DNA of 64,000 bases, from the NCBI RefSeq assembly GCF_034372165.1, contig NZ_CP139698.1, positions 2,356,001-2,420,000 on the forward strand, written 5' to 3'. The notes under the pieces were generated by a model that saw only the letters and a program-made list of their open reading frames with translations, searched no databases and was not told where the DNA came from. The translations under genes and the position numbers were made by a program. Of the stretch, positions 18,155 to 27,371 are shown in pieces. This DNA is from Christiangramia sp. OXR-203 (GTDB lineage: Bacteria > Bacteroidota > Bacteroidia > Flavobacteriales > Flavobacteriaceae). Each line of letters begins with the position of its first letter. Positions within the stretch are counted from its first letter, which is position 1.

Positions 18155-18709
18155 ATGAAAGGAATTGTTTTTACTGAGTTTCTGGAGATGGTCGAACAGG
18201 AGTTTGGTCTGGAAGTTCTGGATCAAATCATCAATGAATCTGATTTGAGTTCAGGAGGTGTATATACTGCGGTTGGAACCTATGACTTCATAGAAATGCA
18301 GAGGCTCATTGTAAAACTTTCAGAAAAAACAGGTTTGAGTGCAAATGATCTTCTGTATGCATACGGAAAAACATTTTTTGCAGTTCTTGAAAAGAATCAT
18401 GCAAATATTTTCAGCCTATATGATGGACCACTGGAAATGCTAGCTTCCATCGAAAATCACATCCATGTAGAAGTTAGAAAATTATATCCAGGAGCTGAGC
18501 TACCTACCTTTCGTGTTATTCAGCAAGACGACAATTTTCTTGAGATGATGTATTATTCAGACAGGTCTATGTACATGTTTGCAAAAGCGCTCATGGTACA
18601 AACCTTTGACCATTTTCTTGAAAATTCAAGGATAGAACTGGAAAAAGTTCAGGACGATGGAACACAGGTGAGGTTTAGAATTTACAAAGAGCCACATGCA
18701 GTTAACTAA
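18155..18709 (+). CDS. H-NOX (haem NO/O2-binding) sensor protein
   Basis: This 184-residue stand-alone H-NOX domain begins with the family N-terminus (MKGIVFTEFLEMVE) and contains SSGGVYTAVGTYD. The proximal haem ligand is probably His104 (HIHVEVRKLYPGAELP). The YxSxR propionate-binding motif is Tyr133-x-Ser135-x-Arg137. Bacterial H-NOX proteins of this size bind NO and regulate a partner histidine kinase in trans. Here the kinase start overlaps the H-NOX stop by 14 nt and a CheY-like regulator lies one base upstream, a classic H-NOX two-component arrangement. Confidence 0.95.
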   Translation: MKGIVFTEFLEMVEQEFGLEVLDQIINESDLSSGGVYTAVGTYDFIEMQRLIVKLSEKTGLSANDLLYAYGKTFFAVLEKNHANIFSLYDGPLEMLASIENHIHVEVRKLYPGAELPTFRVIQQDDNFLEMMYYSDRSMYMFAKALMVQTFDHFLENSRIELEKVQDDGTQVRFRIYKEPHAVN

Positions 18710-21071
18710 GAACGTTGAAATTTTAGAGCGTGCACTTATGCGTGAGAAAGCTGCCCGAAAGGCGGCTGAAGCAATATTGGAACAAAAATCACTGGAGCTA
18801 TATAATGTCTCTGAAGAATTACGCCAAACTAATTCGCGGCTTGAGGAAACCCTTGATAGAAAAACTTCTGAACTTGAAGGCGTATTTGAAACATTGATTG
18901 ATGCTTTCATTGTCATGGAACTATCTGGTGATGTAATTAGTATGAACCAGGCAGCCAAGGATTTGCTTGGTTTCGACCCAGAAGAAGAATCTGTTAATTT
19001 AAACCAACTTGTAAAGGACAAGTACAAGGAATATACTTTTGAAGCTTTTAAGGAGCTTACCATCCACGGAAAGTTTAACAATTATCGCGCGGTGATTATT
19101 ACCAGGAATGGTGAGGAAAAGATCGTTCAGATAAATGCCAGTATCATTTATAACATTAAAGGTGAACCGATCGCTGCCCAGGGTATTGCGCGGGATATTA
19201 CGCAGGAAACCGCGATGAAGCGGCAATTGCAGTACCAGAAAAGACAGCTTGATATTATCTTCGGAAATTCACCTATTGGTGTGTCCCTCGCAAGATCGAT
19301 GGATGGTGGTCTTCTTATGGTAAACAACGCCATGACCAAGATGTTTGGCTACACGCCTGAAGAATTTGAAAAGGTTGATGTGAACAAGATCACACATCCT
19401 GACCATCGCAAAGAAACAATGAAATTGAGGGAGAAGCTTTTTGCAGGAGACATAGAAACCTACCAGATGGAAAAGCGGTATTTCAGAAAAGATGGAACTC
19501 TACTTTGGGCTAACACCAGTGTTACTGCCGTTCCCGATGACAACGGTGTTACTGAATATCTAGTAGCCACTGTTGAAGACATCACAGAGCGAAAAGAAGC
19601 AAGTAATAAACTTAAACAGTCAGAAAACAGAATGTCCACTCTTATTAAGAACATGCAGAGTGCGGTATTGCTGGAAGATGAAAATAGAACAGTTAGCCTT
19701 ACGAACCAGAGATTCTGTGATCTCTTCGAGATCCCTGCTCCCCCAGAGGCTTTAACAGGTACCGACTGCTCCAGTGCTGCGGAACAATCTAAAGTTCTTT
19801 TTTCTGAACCGGAACAGTTCGTTAGTAAGGTCGAAAATCTTATTAAAAATCGTACCACAGTCATTGGAGAAGAGATTGAAATGGCAGATGGCAGATTCCT
19901 TGAGCGTAGTTATATCCCTATTTTTAGTGATGGAGTTTACAAGGGTCATCTGTGGAGCTATGATGATATCACTATTAGAAAACGCTACAAAGAATTTTTA
20001 CAAGCCCAGAAAAATAAATATAGTAGCATCATAGCTAATATGAATTTAGGTTTACTGGAAGTAGATGCCGATTTAAGAATTTTAATGGCCAATCAAAGCT
20101 TTGAAGAGATTAGTGGATATTCTAAGGCTGAACTAATTGGCAAACATCCAGGTGAACTACTATTAACGAAAAGATCAAGAGAAATTTTTGAGAATGAAAT
20201 TGGAAAAGAAAACACAGATCAAATCAGGAATCATGAATTGGACGTTATTAATAAGAACGGAGAATTAAGAACCTTGTTAGTAAGTGGAACTCCAAACCTG
20301 AACATGAAGGGCGAAAATATAGGTTCTATCTTTATTCATCTTGATATTACAGATCGGAAAAATCTCGAAAACAAACAGGTTGAACTTCTGGAAGATCTTG
20401 AAGTTCAAAATCAGGAGTTGAGTGATTACGCACATATCGTTTCCCATGATCTAAAATCTCCTCTTCGTAATATTTCGGCACTATTGAGCTGGACCAGGGA
20501 AGATTTTAAGAATCAGTTGAGTGATGACAGCCTTATTAATATCGATCTTATGCAAAATAAGGTGGAAAAGATGGATCATCTTATTGAGAACATTCTCAAG
20601 TACTCCAGCATAGATCGCAGCTCGGCAAGCAGTGAAAAAGTTGATGTTCAGTCACTGGTGGAAGATATCATAGCCATGATCTATATTCCTGATCATATAG
20701 AGATTAGGATCAAAAATAAATTACCAGTGATCCAGGCTGACACCACCAGAATTCAACAATTATTTCAAAATATCTTGTCGAACGCTGTAAATTATATTGA
20801 AAAGGAACAGGGAACCATTGAAGTAGACGTTGAAGAAAAAGCACAGGATTATATATTCTCCGTTAAAGATAATGGTATTGGAATTCCAGTAGACCAGCAT
20901 GACCGAATTTTCCAGATCTTTAATACGGCATCAGACCGTAAAAAATCTAACGGAATAGGACTGAGTATTGTTAGAAAGATCATTGATCTCTATCACGGAA
21001 AAATATGGCTGGAAAGCACACCTCATGTTGGCACTACATTCCATTTCAGCATTAAAAAATCTCAGGTATAA
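18696..21071 (+). CDS. H-NOX-associated multi-PAS sensor histidine kinase
   Basis: This 791-residue cytoplasmic kinase has an N-terminal coiled coil (about 1-60) and four PAS domains (about 61-170, 185-300, 310-425, 440-555). Then come HisKA with the phosphoacceptor His near residue 585 (HIVSHDLKSPLRN) and a HATPase_c domain with N box QNILSNAVNY, G1 DNGIGIP and G2 SNGIGLSI. No transmembrane helix is seen, fitting partnership with a soluble haem sensor. It overlaps the H-NOX gene by 14 nt. Likely targets are the receiver at 17740 and perhaps the Hpt/LytTR pair downstream. Confidence 0.92.
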   Translation: MQLTKNVEILERALMREKAARKAAEAILEQKSLELYNVSEELRQTNSRLEETLDRKTSELEGVFETLIDAFIVMELSGDVISMNQAAKDLLGFDPEEESVNLNQLVKDKYKEYTFEAFKELTIHGKFNNYRAVIITRNGEEKIVQINASIIYNIKGEPIAAQGIARDITQETAMKRQLQYQKRQLDIIFGNSPIGVSLARSMDGGLLMVNNAMTKMFGYTPEEFEKVDVNKITHPDHRKETMKLREKLFAGDIETYQMEKRYFRKDGTLLWANTSVTAVPDDNGVTEYLVATVEDITERKEASNKLKQSENRMSTLIKNMQSAVLLEDENRTVSLTNQRFCDLFEIPAPPEALTGTDCSSAAEQSKVLFSEPEQFVSKVENLIKNRTTVIGEEIEMADGRFLERSYIPIFSDGVYKGHLWSYDDITIRKRYKEFLQAQKNKYSSIIANMNLGLLEVDADLRILMANQSFEEISGYSKAELIGKHPGELLLTKRSREIFENEIGKENTDQIRNHELDVINKNGELRTLLVSGTPNLNMKGENIGSIFIHLDITDRKNLENKQVELLEDLEVQNQELSDYAHIVSHDLKSPLRNISALLSWTREDFKNQLSDDSLINIDLMQNKVEKMDHLIENILKYSSIDRSSASSEKVDVQSLVEDIIAMIYIPDHIEIRIKNKLPVIQADTTRIQQLFQNILSNAVNYIEKEQGTIEVDVEEKAQDYIFSVKDNGIGIPVDQHDRIFQIFNTASDRKKSNGIGLSIVRKIIDLYHGKIWLESTPHVGTTFHFSIKKSQV

Positions 21072-21163
21072 GCGAAAATGGAGCTATAGTCATTCTGATC
21101 ACTCTTGAAAAATCTCATTCGATATCAACTCAGCAATTATTCGTTAATATAGATGGAATTAGA

Positions 21164-21990
21164 ATGAGCAAAGAATTGTTCAGGAAAATGGATTATCAAG
21201 ACACGAATATAATTTTGTAATTTCATCAGGAAATTTACACTGTATATCTTGCTGAAGAGGTGGCGTTAGCCAAGGTACTGAAAACCCACTTGTTGTTTGT
21301 AAATGTTGCTGAAGAAGGAAAAGTTGTGAGCATTGATTTCTATGGCGATGATCTTAAAATTTCCTTCGGAAATTGGTTGGTGGATCCTATTTGGTCCTGA
21401 AAGTATTATCACTGAATCTGAAAATTTTGTATTGTTTTAACTCGATGGATAACCAGCACTAAATCTGTACTCAAAATATCTGGGAACAAAATCTGTCGAG
21501 CTACCGCAGTCTTAGTTCTTCTACACTCTTTACTTAAAAAAAAGTCCACAAACATCCGTTGATACGTACAATTCTAAATATTAACTGGGAAAACAATTCA
21601 TTAGTCCCTGGCGTGAGATATCACTTTGGGTTCAAGATAATAGCTTCTGCAACGCACTTTAAAAAGGTACTCAGGATTCAGCAACTCTGGCCAACCAGAA
21701 TGGAAAGAAATGACCTGAACTAGCACTTCTGGTAAGTTGTATTGGCCGCCGACTCGTCCTAAGTCAATGAGCAGAAGAAGAGATCGATGAAGTGATCAAA
21801 GTGATTGCAAAAGCTTTGGAAGAATTGAATTTAAAAGATTTTTCAACCTTTTCAATGAATCTTATAGCAATAGTGAAGAACAGTTGAACATGCAACAGTG
21901 TGGATCTCGCGTTATCTGAGATGGACTTTATAATGCCGAACAGAAACTGCGTAAAGTTGTAATGTATCAAAATTCTATATCACTTCTGCG
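21164..21990 (+). pseudogene. Decayed FIST-domain gene
   Basis: Conceptual translation across several frames recovers pieces of a FIST-domain sensor protein. YSKYLGTKSVELP resembles the FIST_C start. QDSATLANQNGK, LALLVSCIGRRLVLSQ and AEEEIDEVIKVIAKALEEL follow, interrupted by in-frame stops and frameshifts; SCxGRRLVL is highly characteristic of FIST_C. The tail (AEQKLRKVVMYQNSISLL) lies near 21930-21985. FIST proteins are ligand-binding signalling modules often encoded beside histidine kinases. Boundaries are approximate because no frame is intact. Confidence 0.75.
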
Positions 21991-22089
21991 ATCCAGGCAG
22001 GCCTTAAACTCTAAAGAATTTAATAAAGAGAACTGAAAATTCCAGAACAATGAGCTTTCAGAACATTTTCATTAGAAATATTAATAATT

Positions 22090-22582
22090 TCAAAAATTTT
22101 AAATATAATTTTGAAGCTGAAAAGAATTGAATGTCATGATTGAAGGAATTCCTAAATATTCTATTATTGAAATGGCAGATCATGGCCCGTACCAGATATC
22201 TAGTTCATGAGATTGTAGAACTGTTGGTTATTTCCGATGGTAACAAAGTGGAAATTTCAGAAGAGCTTCCGCCTGTTGAAGTAGATAAATTTAGAATTCC
22301 GTAACTATTCGAAAATATTATTTACAATATGGTAAAAAGTGTTGAATAAGAGACAAAATAGAGAACATTGTTGCCAATAACTTTGGAAATGAAATATTAA
22401 AGAATCTGGCACAGGAGCTACTGTAAGGCATTATTATAAGATCATTGAAAAGATCCACGCCAACAAGAACTCTAACAGAATCAGGTTCTATATTATCATA
22501 AAGATGGTAGATTTCTATAGAGGTTAGATTAGTTGGGGAGTCATGAATACGTAGGAATCAATTTTTATTTTACTTTACCAAA
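22090..22582 (+). pseudogene. Decayed histidine kinase (HisKA end and HATPase)
   Basis: Translation in shifting frames yields MIEGIPKYSIIEMAD (compare LIENILKYSSID in the intact kinase upstream), LVHEIVELLVISD, KFRIPxLFENIIYNMVKSVE (N-box region), and IKMVDFYRG followed by INFYFTLPK (C-terminus). Many stops interrupt it and the phosphoacceptor His region is lost. It ends exactly where the intact Hpt gene begins. It was probably a paralogue of the kinase at 18696, once co-transcribed with the FIST gene. Confidence 0.75.
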
Positions 22583-22903
22583 ATGAAAGAAAACCCAAAT
22601 TTAAACTACCTGTATAGGCTATCTGGCGGAGATAAAGAGTTCGAAAACAAACTCTTAGATATTGTCAAAAAAGAATTCCCGGAGGAAGAAGCGGTTTACC
22701 AAGAAAATATAAAGCAGAGTAATTTTCTAGATGCTGCCTCCAATGTTCATAAACTTAAGCACAAAATTAGTATTTTAGGCCTTGAAGAAGGTTATCGCTT
22801 TGCGGAAATCTATGAAGAAGAACTCCGTAAGAATGATCCTAAAAAGCATAATAGTTTTACAGAGATCCTTCAGACCATGGGCGATTACATTGAAAAGTTT
22901 TAA
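22583..22903 (+). CDS. Hpt phosphotransfer protein
   Basis: This 106-residue all-helical protein has the Hpt motif HKLKHKISILGLE, with His56 as the likely phosphoacceptor. It is followed six bases later by a LytTR response regulator. Its original kinase was probably the decayed one immediately upstream; the intact H-NOX-associated kinase at 18696 is now the nearest candidate donor. The frame is open and well formed, so it does not share the decay of the upstream sequence. Confidence 0.85.
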   Translation: MKENPNLNYLYRLSGGDKEFENKLLDIVKKEFPEEEAVYQENIKQSNFLDAASNVHKLKHKISILGLEEGYRFAEIYEEELRKNDPKKHNSFTEILQTMGDYIEKF

Positions 22904-22914
22904 ATTAATTGTTC

Positions 22915-23634
22915 ATGAAATGTTTAGTAATTGACGATGAGGCTACGGCCAGAATGATTATAAGTCAGCTTATAGATACTCATAAGGAACTCAACCTTGT
23001 TGGTGAGTTCTCCAATGCTATGCAGGCGATCAAATATTTAAACCAAAATCCGGTAGATCTTATATTTCTGGATATCCATATGCCAGACTTTACTGGATTC
23101 GACTTTATTCAAACTTTGATAAATCCTCCAAATGTAATTCTTACGACTTCAGACAGGAGCTTTGCAATAGAAGCTTTTGAATATGACTGTATTGTAGATT
23201 ATATGGTGAAACCAATAACTCCGGAACGTTTTAAGAAGGCTGTTCAAAAAGCTAAAAATGCTAAACCTGCCAGACAGTCTATTCCAGAGCCAACAGAAAT
23301 TAATTCAGATGTTAACAAAACTGACAATGATCTGTATGTGAATATTGACCGTAGGCTAATCAAAATCGATATTCCAAGTATATACCTGGTGGAAGCCAAA
23401 GGTGATTATATACAAATTAAAACATTCGAAAAGAACTACACTGTTCATTCTACCCTGAAAAAGATCGAAAACAAGTTGCCTGAAGATCTCTTCCTGAAAG
23501 TGCACAGATCTTTTGTGATTAATACCAAGCACATTATTGATATTGAAGACAATAGCGTTCTAATAGAAAAAGATGTTGTTCCGGTTAGCCGTAGCAATCG
23601 CCCGGAACTTATAAAAAGATTGAACCTGCTTTAG
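22915..23634 (+). CDS. LytTR-family response regulator
   Basis: This 239-residue regulator has an N-terminal receiver (acidic pair DDE near residue 7, phosphoacceptor Asp53 in FLDIHMP, Lys in MVKPI). Its C-terminal LytTR DNA-binding domain (about 140-238) contains IYLVEAKGDYIQIKT and HRSFVINTKHI. It probably regulates transcription. The ATG at 22915 is favoured over a TTG six bases upstream. It sits just after the Hpt gene, which likely passes phosphate to it or drains it. Confidence 0.92.
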   Translation: MKCLVIDDEATARMIISQLIDTHKELNLVGEFSNAMQAIKYLNQNPVDLIFLDIHMPDFTGFDFIQTLINPPNVILTTSDRSFAIEAFEYDCIVDYMVKPITPERFKKAVQKAKNAKPARQSIPEPTEINSDVNKTDNDLYVNIDRRLIKIDIPSIYLVEAKGDYIQIKTFEKNYTVHSTLKKIENKLPEDLFLKVHRSFVINTKHIIDIEDNSVLIEKDVVPVSRSNRPELIKRLNLL

Positions 23635-23761
23635 CAACTTAACTCCATATAATTCCTGTTCGTCGCTCTTAGATTCTGCTTAGACGAATATTCCCACACA
23701 CCTCGCATTGTGCCGGTATCTTTACATCAAATAAGTACCTAAACGTCAAAATAGTAAAGCG

Positions 23762-24841
23762 ATGAAAATTCATAACTACGCAATAATCATGGCTGGTGGG
23801 GTTGGAAGTCAATCCTGGCCCGCATCCAAACAATGCTGTCCTAAACAATTTCAGGATATTCTTGGAAGTGGTAAAACGCTTATTCAAAACACTTTTGATC
23901 GTTTGAAGAGTTTTATTCCGGCTGAAAATATTCTTGTACTTACTAATACAATTTACAAGGAAATCGTAATGGAGCAGTTGCCGGAAATTTCAGGTTCGCA
24001 GGTAGTACTTGAACCAATTATGAGAAACACTGCTCCAGCTATCTTACTTGCAGCTATGAAGATACATAATCGTGACCCCGAGGCCAGGATGTTGGTGGCT
24101 CCATGTGATCACTGGATCCAGGAAGAAAGTTTGTTTGAACAGGACATGTGCATGGCTTTTGAAGAAGCTGAAAAAGGAAAAAGACTGATAACTTTTGGTA
24201 TCAAGCCCCACTTTCCTAATACCAGGTATGGCTACATACAATATGATGATAAGGGAAATGAGCAGATATACCACGTTCAAAGATTTACAGAAAAACCAGA
24301 TTTCCAAACTGCCCAGAATTTTATGAACCAGGGAAATTATCTATGGAATAGTGGGATATTCGTTTGGAAAGCACAAACCATCCTGAACAAATTTGAGATA
24401 CTACTTCCGGATATGTTCAGATTATTCAAAGTTGGTGAGGGCTTTTATAACAAACCACACGAGACAAATTTTCTGAGAAGTCATTATCAATACGCTGAAA
24501 ATATCAGTGTCGAATACGCAATCATTGAACATTCAGAAGAAGTGATGGTTATTCCCTTATCTTTCTCCTGGAACGATCTTGGAGCATGGGGTTCTTCAGA
24601 GAACGAATTTCGCGGTTATGGCAAATCTAAGACGGTGGTAAACACGAAATTCATACCCGTTGAAGCCTCAGGTAAAATTATTAGAACTGAAGGTAATAAG
24701 ATGGTTTTAGTCGATGGATTGCAGGACTACATGATCCTAGAAAACGATGAAGTGCTACTTATTGTTCCGAAGGAAAAGGAACAACGGCATAAACATATCA
24801 GGAACGAGGTTATAGAACGCTACGGTGTTCAATTTATCTAA
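23762..24841 (+). CDS. Mannose-1-phosphate guanylyltransferase-like protein
   Basis: This 359-residue nucleotidyltransferase matches ManC/CpsB, which makes GDP-mannose from mannose-1-phosphate and GTP. It shows EPIMRNTAPAILLAA, VAPCDHWI, FGIKPHFPNTRYGYI, RFTEKPD and WNSGIFVWK in order. The N-terminal NTP-binding loop reads GGVGSQSWPASKQCCPKQF, where most relatives have GGxGSRFWPxSR; the usual Arg is Gln here. Activity may be altered. Length is normal for the Bacteroidota single-domain type without a mannose-6-phosphate isomerase domain. Confidence 0.85.
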   Translation: MKIHNYAIIMAGGVGSQSWPASKQCCPKQFQDILGSGKTLIQNTFDRLKSFIPAENILVLTNTIYKEIVMEQLPEISGSQVVLEPIMRNTAPAILLAAMKIHNRDPEARMLVAPCDHWIQEESLFEQDMCMAFEEAEKGKRLITFGIKPHFPNTRYGYIQYDDKGNEQIYHVQRFTEKPDFQTAQNFMNQGNYLWNSGIFVWKAQTILNKFEILLPDMFRLFKVGEGFYNKPHETNFLRSHYQYAENISVEYAIIEHSEEVMVIPLSFSWNDLGAWGSSENEFRGYGKSKTVVNTKFIPVEASGKIIRTEGNKMVLVDGLQDYMILENDEVLLIVPKEKEQRHKHIRNEVIERYGVQFI

Positions 24842-24940
24842 CCATTCACCGACACTAAATACTTTTTTATCGTCTGGTCACCTACAACCAACGAATAATT
24901 CCATGAAAAGCAGATTCAAACTTTAATTTTAGTCAAAGTT

Positions 24941-25849
24941 ATGGGAAAACTACTACAATTTTTTTATCTCATTTTATTACAACATCTTCCGGCTCAGGAG
25001 TTTACCTATCTTGGTAATTACAATGAGCCAGAAGTAGCAGATCATCTGGAACTGGTTGACGATTTCATGACTTATGCAAATATGCTGAGGACCGAGCCCG
25101 CCCTACCGGAAAGTTATCTTTTTCCAGACTACAATCCGCAGTGCATCTCTGCCGGTTATGATAAAAGTTTCGAACTGGCAGAGGTTGCGGCGGTTGGTGA
25201 AATTGAATTTGATCATTTGATTCATTATAGCTATAACCGTAATGTTATCATGTTTATTGTTTACCAAATTGAGGATACGACTCCAAACTTTGAGCTAATC
25301 GGCGTTAAAATGATAGCCCATAAGGCACATAACTCTGAACCTGTTAATGTTAGAATTATAGATGAGGTGAAAACCAGTATAGCAGTTGATTATCGGCATT
25401 ATCCCTTTGCGACAAGGCATAAAATTATAGGGGACATAGAAAGCTTTTTTCCAACTGAAGAAATTTTTAATCAAATTATGCCCACTTCATATGTGATAAG
25501 CAACAATTCTCACTTAAATACCCATTGCAAATTGTTACTCAATCAGGTATTATATGGTATTCATTTTCAGTCTTCAATTCCAGAAACTAAAAAAGATATA
25601 GCAACAAAGAAAAGCAGGCTTCTAACTGAAACCCTAAATAAACCGTTGAGTAGAGTAGCTTTTCAAGTTACAGAAAAAATTAACGCCGTCCAGAGATGGA
25701 AAAGCGATAAGATGGTCGGCATGTACCCTACTTTCTTTGTGAAACGAAAGTTTTATGAAGATAGCCGGCTTTGTCTTATCGTGAAGACCAAGGAGTGCGA
25801 ATCCGGCTTCACGATAAATAATAAAAAAGGGGTGTGGAATATAGTGTAG
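24941..25849 (+). CDS. Hypothetical secreted protein
   Basis: This 302-residue protein has a short hydrophobic N-terminus (LLQFFYLILLQHLPAQE) resembling a signal peptide. No motif or family is recognised in the rest, which is mixed alpha/beta in appearance with several Cys residues. It lies 99 nt after the manC-like gene and may be co-transcribed with it. The next 1.2 kb is largely non-coding. Confidence 0.5.
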   Translation: MGKLLQFFYLILLQHLPAQEFTYLGNYNEPEVADHLELVDDFMTYANMLRTEPALPESYLFPDYNPQCISAGYDKSFELAEVAAVGEIEFDHLIHYSYNRNVIMFIVYQIEDTTPNFELIGVKMIAHKAHNSEPVNVRIIDEVKTSIAVDYRHYPFATRHKIIGDIESFFPTEEIFNQIMPTSYVISNNSHLNTHCKLLLNQVLYGIHFQSSIPETKKDIATKKSRLLTETLNKPLSRVAFQVTEKINAVQRWKSDKMVGMYPTFFVKRKFYEDSRLCLIVKTKECESGFTINNKKGVWNIV

Positions 25850-26180
25850 TTTTTTAATAACACTAAAGACCTGGAAAAAGATCCACTTAAAAGGAAATGG
25901 AAAAACAACACCCATTCATAAGAATACTGTAATTTCAAAAGGAGATGGAAATTTAGTATGTAAAAATACTATGACCTTTCAAATGTTTCATCATATGAAC
26001 AAGGTTTTCAGTTTTTAAATTGCGTTACTACAATGTAGAGTGCTATGGTTTGCAAAAGATCATTTTTTTACGGGAAATTTACTAATTGTAGCTAGTAATA
26101 TTGCCCAAATCTAGTAAAATATCAGGAAAGATTTACACTTAGTTTGTTGGTTACTTACTAAGTATTTAGGTGGTTAGGTG

Positions 26181-26210
26181 AATAAGCCGGGGAGTGGTCT
26201 CCGGCTTATT
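26181..26210 (+). terminator. Terminator-like hairpin
   Basis: AATAAGCCGG pairs perfectly with CCGGCTTATT across a 10-nt loop. The following tract (ATTTATC) is only weakly T-rich, so it may be a terminator left over from a lost gene or act on either strand. No gene ends nearby. Confidence 0.45.
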
Positions 26211-26319
26211 ATTTATCTAGTCTATAGTAAATTTAACCATAGACGTGTGCTTACGAATTTTTTAAAATATCAAAGTGTTTTGAATTAATATCATATTTAT
26301 GCTATACATCCAAATAAAA

Positions 26320-26526
26320 AAATACTATTAACAGGATCTCCGTAGCCTCTTAATTCTTTCTGACTGGCTGGTAAAATATCTTTTTGACCAATATATTTTT
26401 TCTACTTTCCGAAACTCCGGTGATCGCAGTATAAACTTCTAATGGGATTTCGACATCTATATTCTTCAGTTTGTTCTTCTTTGCCCCCAGTACCTTGATG
26501 TAATTCTTAGAAGTTCTTCTCTTTTT
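26320..26526 (-). pseudogene. uvrA: uvrA fragment (second ATP-binding domain)
   Basis: The minus-strand frame reads YIKVLGAKKNKLKNIDVEIP, then YTAITGVSESRKNILVKKI. This matches the start of the second ABC domain of UvrA (GAxxNNLKNIDVxIP, GVSGSGKSTLV) but with the Walker A loop destroyed (GVSESRKN). After the stop at 26350 the similarity continues in another frame as RGYGD. UvrA is about 900 residues, so this is a short decayed piece. It has no functional expectation. Confidence 0.75.
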
Positions 26527-27014
26527 CTGGCGCATCAATATTTTTCTTTATAAAACTGCTTCTCTCTATTATTAGTTTTACTATAATGAAGGGTGAAAAT
26601 GTATGTTTCGTATTCTGTGTAAATTATTTATTTGAAAAATAATTGCGGCAAAACTGATAGTGTCCCATTCTAAAAAGGTGTTCGCAGGTAGTGATCAATT
26701 ACAAAACTGTAGAAGATATATTTTTGAAAAGATAAGGGATTGGAGTTCGAGCTATTAGTATTTATTAATAGGTAGGTATTCATTCCATTATTAAAGTTAA
26801 TTTAGATTTGGCAAGCTACTCAGTTACAGCTGTAAACTACATCTAAGAAAAGGATTAAGAATTACTACTCGTCCATTAAACTGATCTTATCGACGAAATG
26901 AATCCCCTCTAAATCCGGTATATTCATCTACAGTACGATGTCATTCATCGAATAGTATCATACTTTCCTAGCCTTAAAAACGATCTTAAAGCTCATAAAC
27001 TTTAAATTAACATT

Positions 27015-27371
27015 ATGACCCTAAATATTTATGAGATCGAAGGAGTTTTTGAACTACAAGGTGATGTTACAACCTACAATGCTCAACAAGTCGAAATGTA
27101 CTTTGAAGTTATGTTGAGGTTAAAACCTCAAGTAATTATCAACTTGTCCAGACTTGAAAGTATGGATGTTGCAGGTGTTTATGCTTTCTGTAATCTATTG
27201 AATCAAGCATCAAAAGAAGGAAAGTTCTTGCGTTTTGTTGGAGCAAACAATTTCAAGCTTCAAAATGCATTTCTTAACTCAGGATGCAATTTATTTGACT
27301 TCAATTATTTCGATTCAAGTGCAAAAAAACATTTTAAAAACTTCACTATACTTTCGAAAAAAGAACTTTAA
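27015..27371 (+). CDS. STAS-domain protein lacking the phospho-Ser
   Basis: This 118-residue protein has the STAS fold pattern of anti-sigma-factor antagonists: an N-terminal strand with VFELQGDVTTYNAQQVE, then INLSRLESMDVAGVYAFCNLL. In canonical antagonists the second motif is DSSG; here it is D51-V-A-G54, so the phosphorylatable Ser is absent. It may be a structural or constitutively active STAS protein. It lies in a gene-poor region about 1.7 kb from the RsbQ-like module, but no direct link is shown. Confidence 0.75.
   Translation: MTLNIYEIEGVFELQGDVTTYNAQQVEMYFEVMLRLKPQVIINLSRLESMDVAGVYAFCNLLNQASKEGKFLRFVGANNFKLQNAFLNSGCNLFDFNYFDSSAKKHFKNFTILSKKEL

Larger units (their letters stand above)
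25850..27014 (+). other. Gene-poor AT-rich region
   Basis: This 1165-nt stretch holds no intact gene. I see a 10-bp hairpin at 26181-26210 and a uvrA fragment on the minus strand at 26320-26526. The remainder, including about 480 nt before the STAS gene, shows no open frame with recognisable content. Confidence 0.6.

Noticed and set aside
26181-26210. A small RNA gene ending in the 10-bp hairpin
   Set aside because: No promoter was found upstream and the T tract is weak; it is listed only as a terminator-like hairpin.
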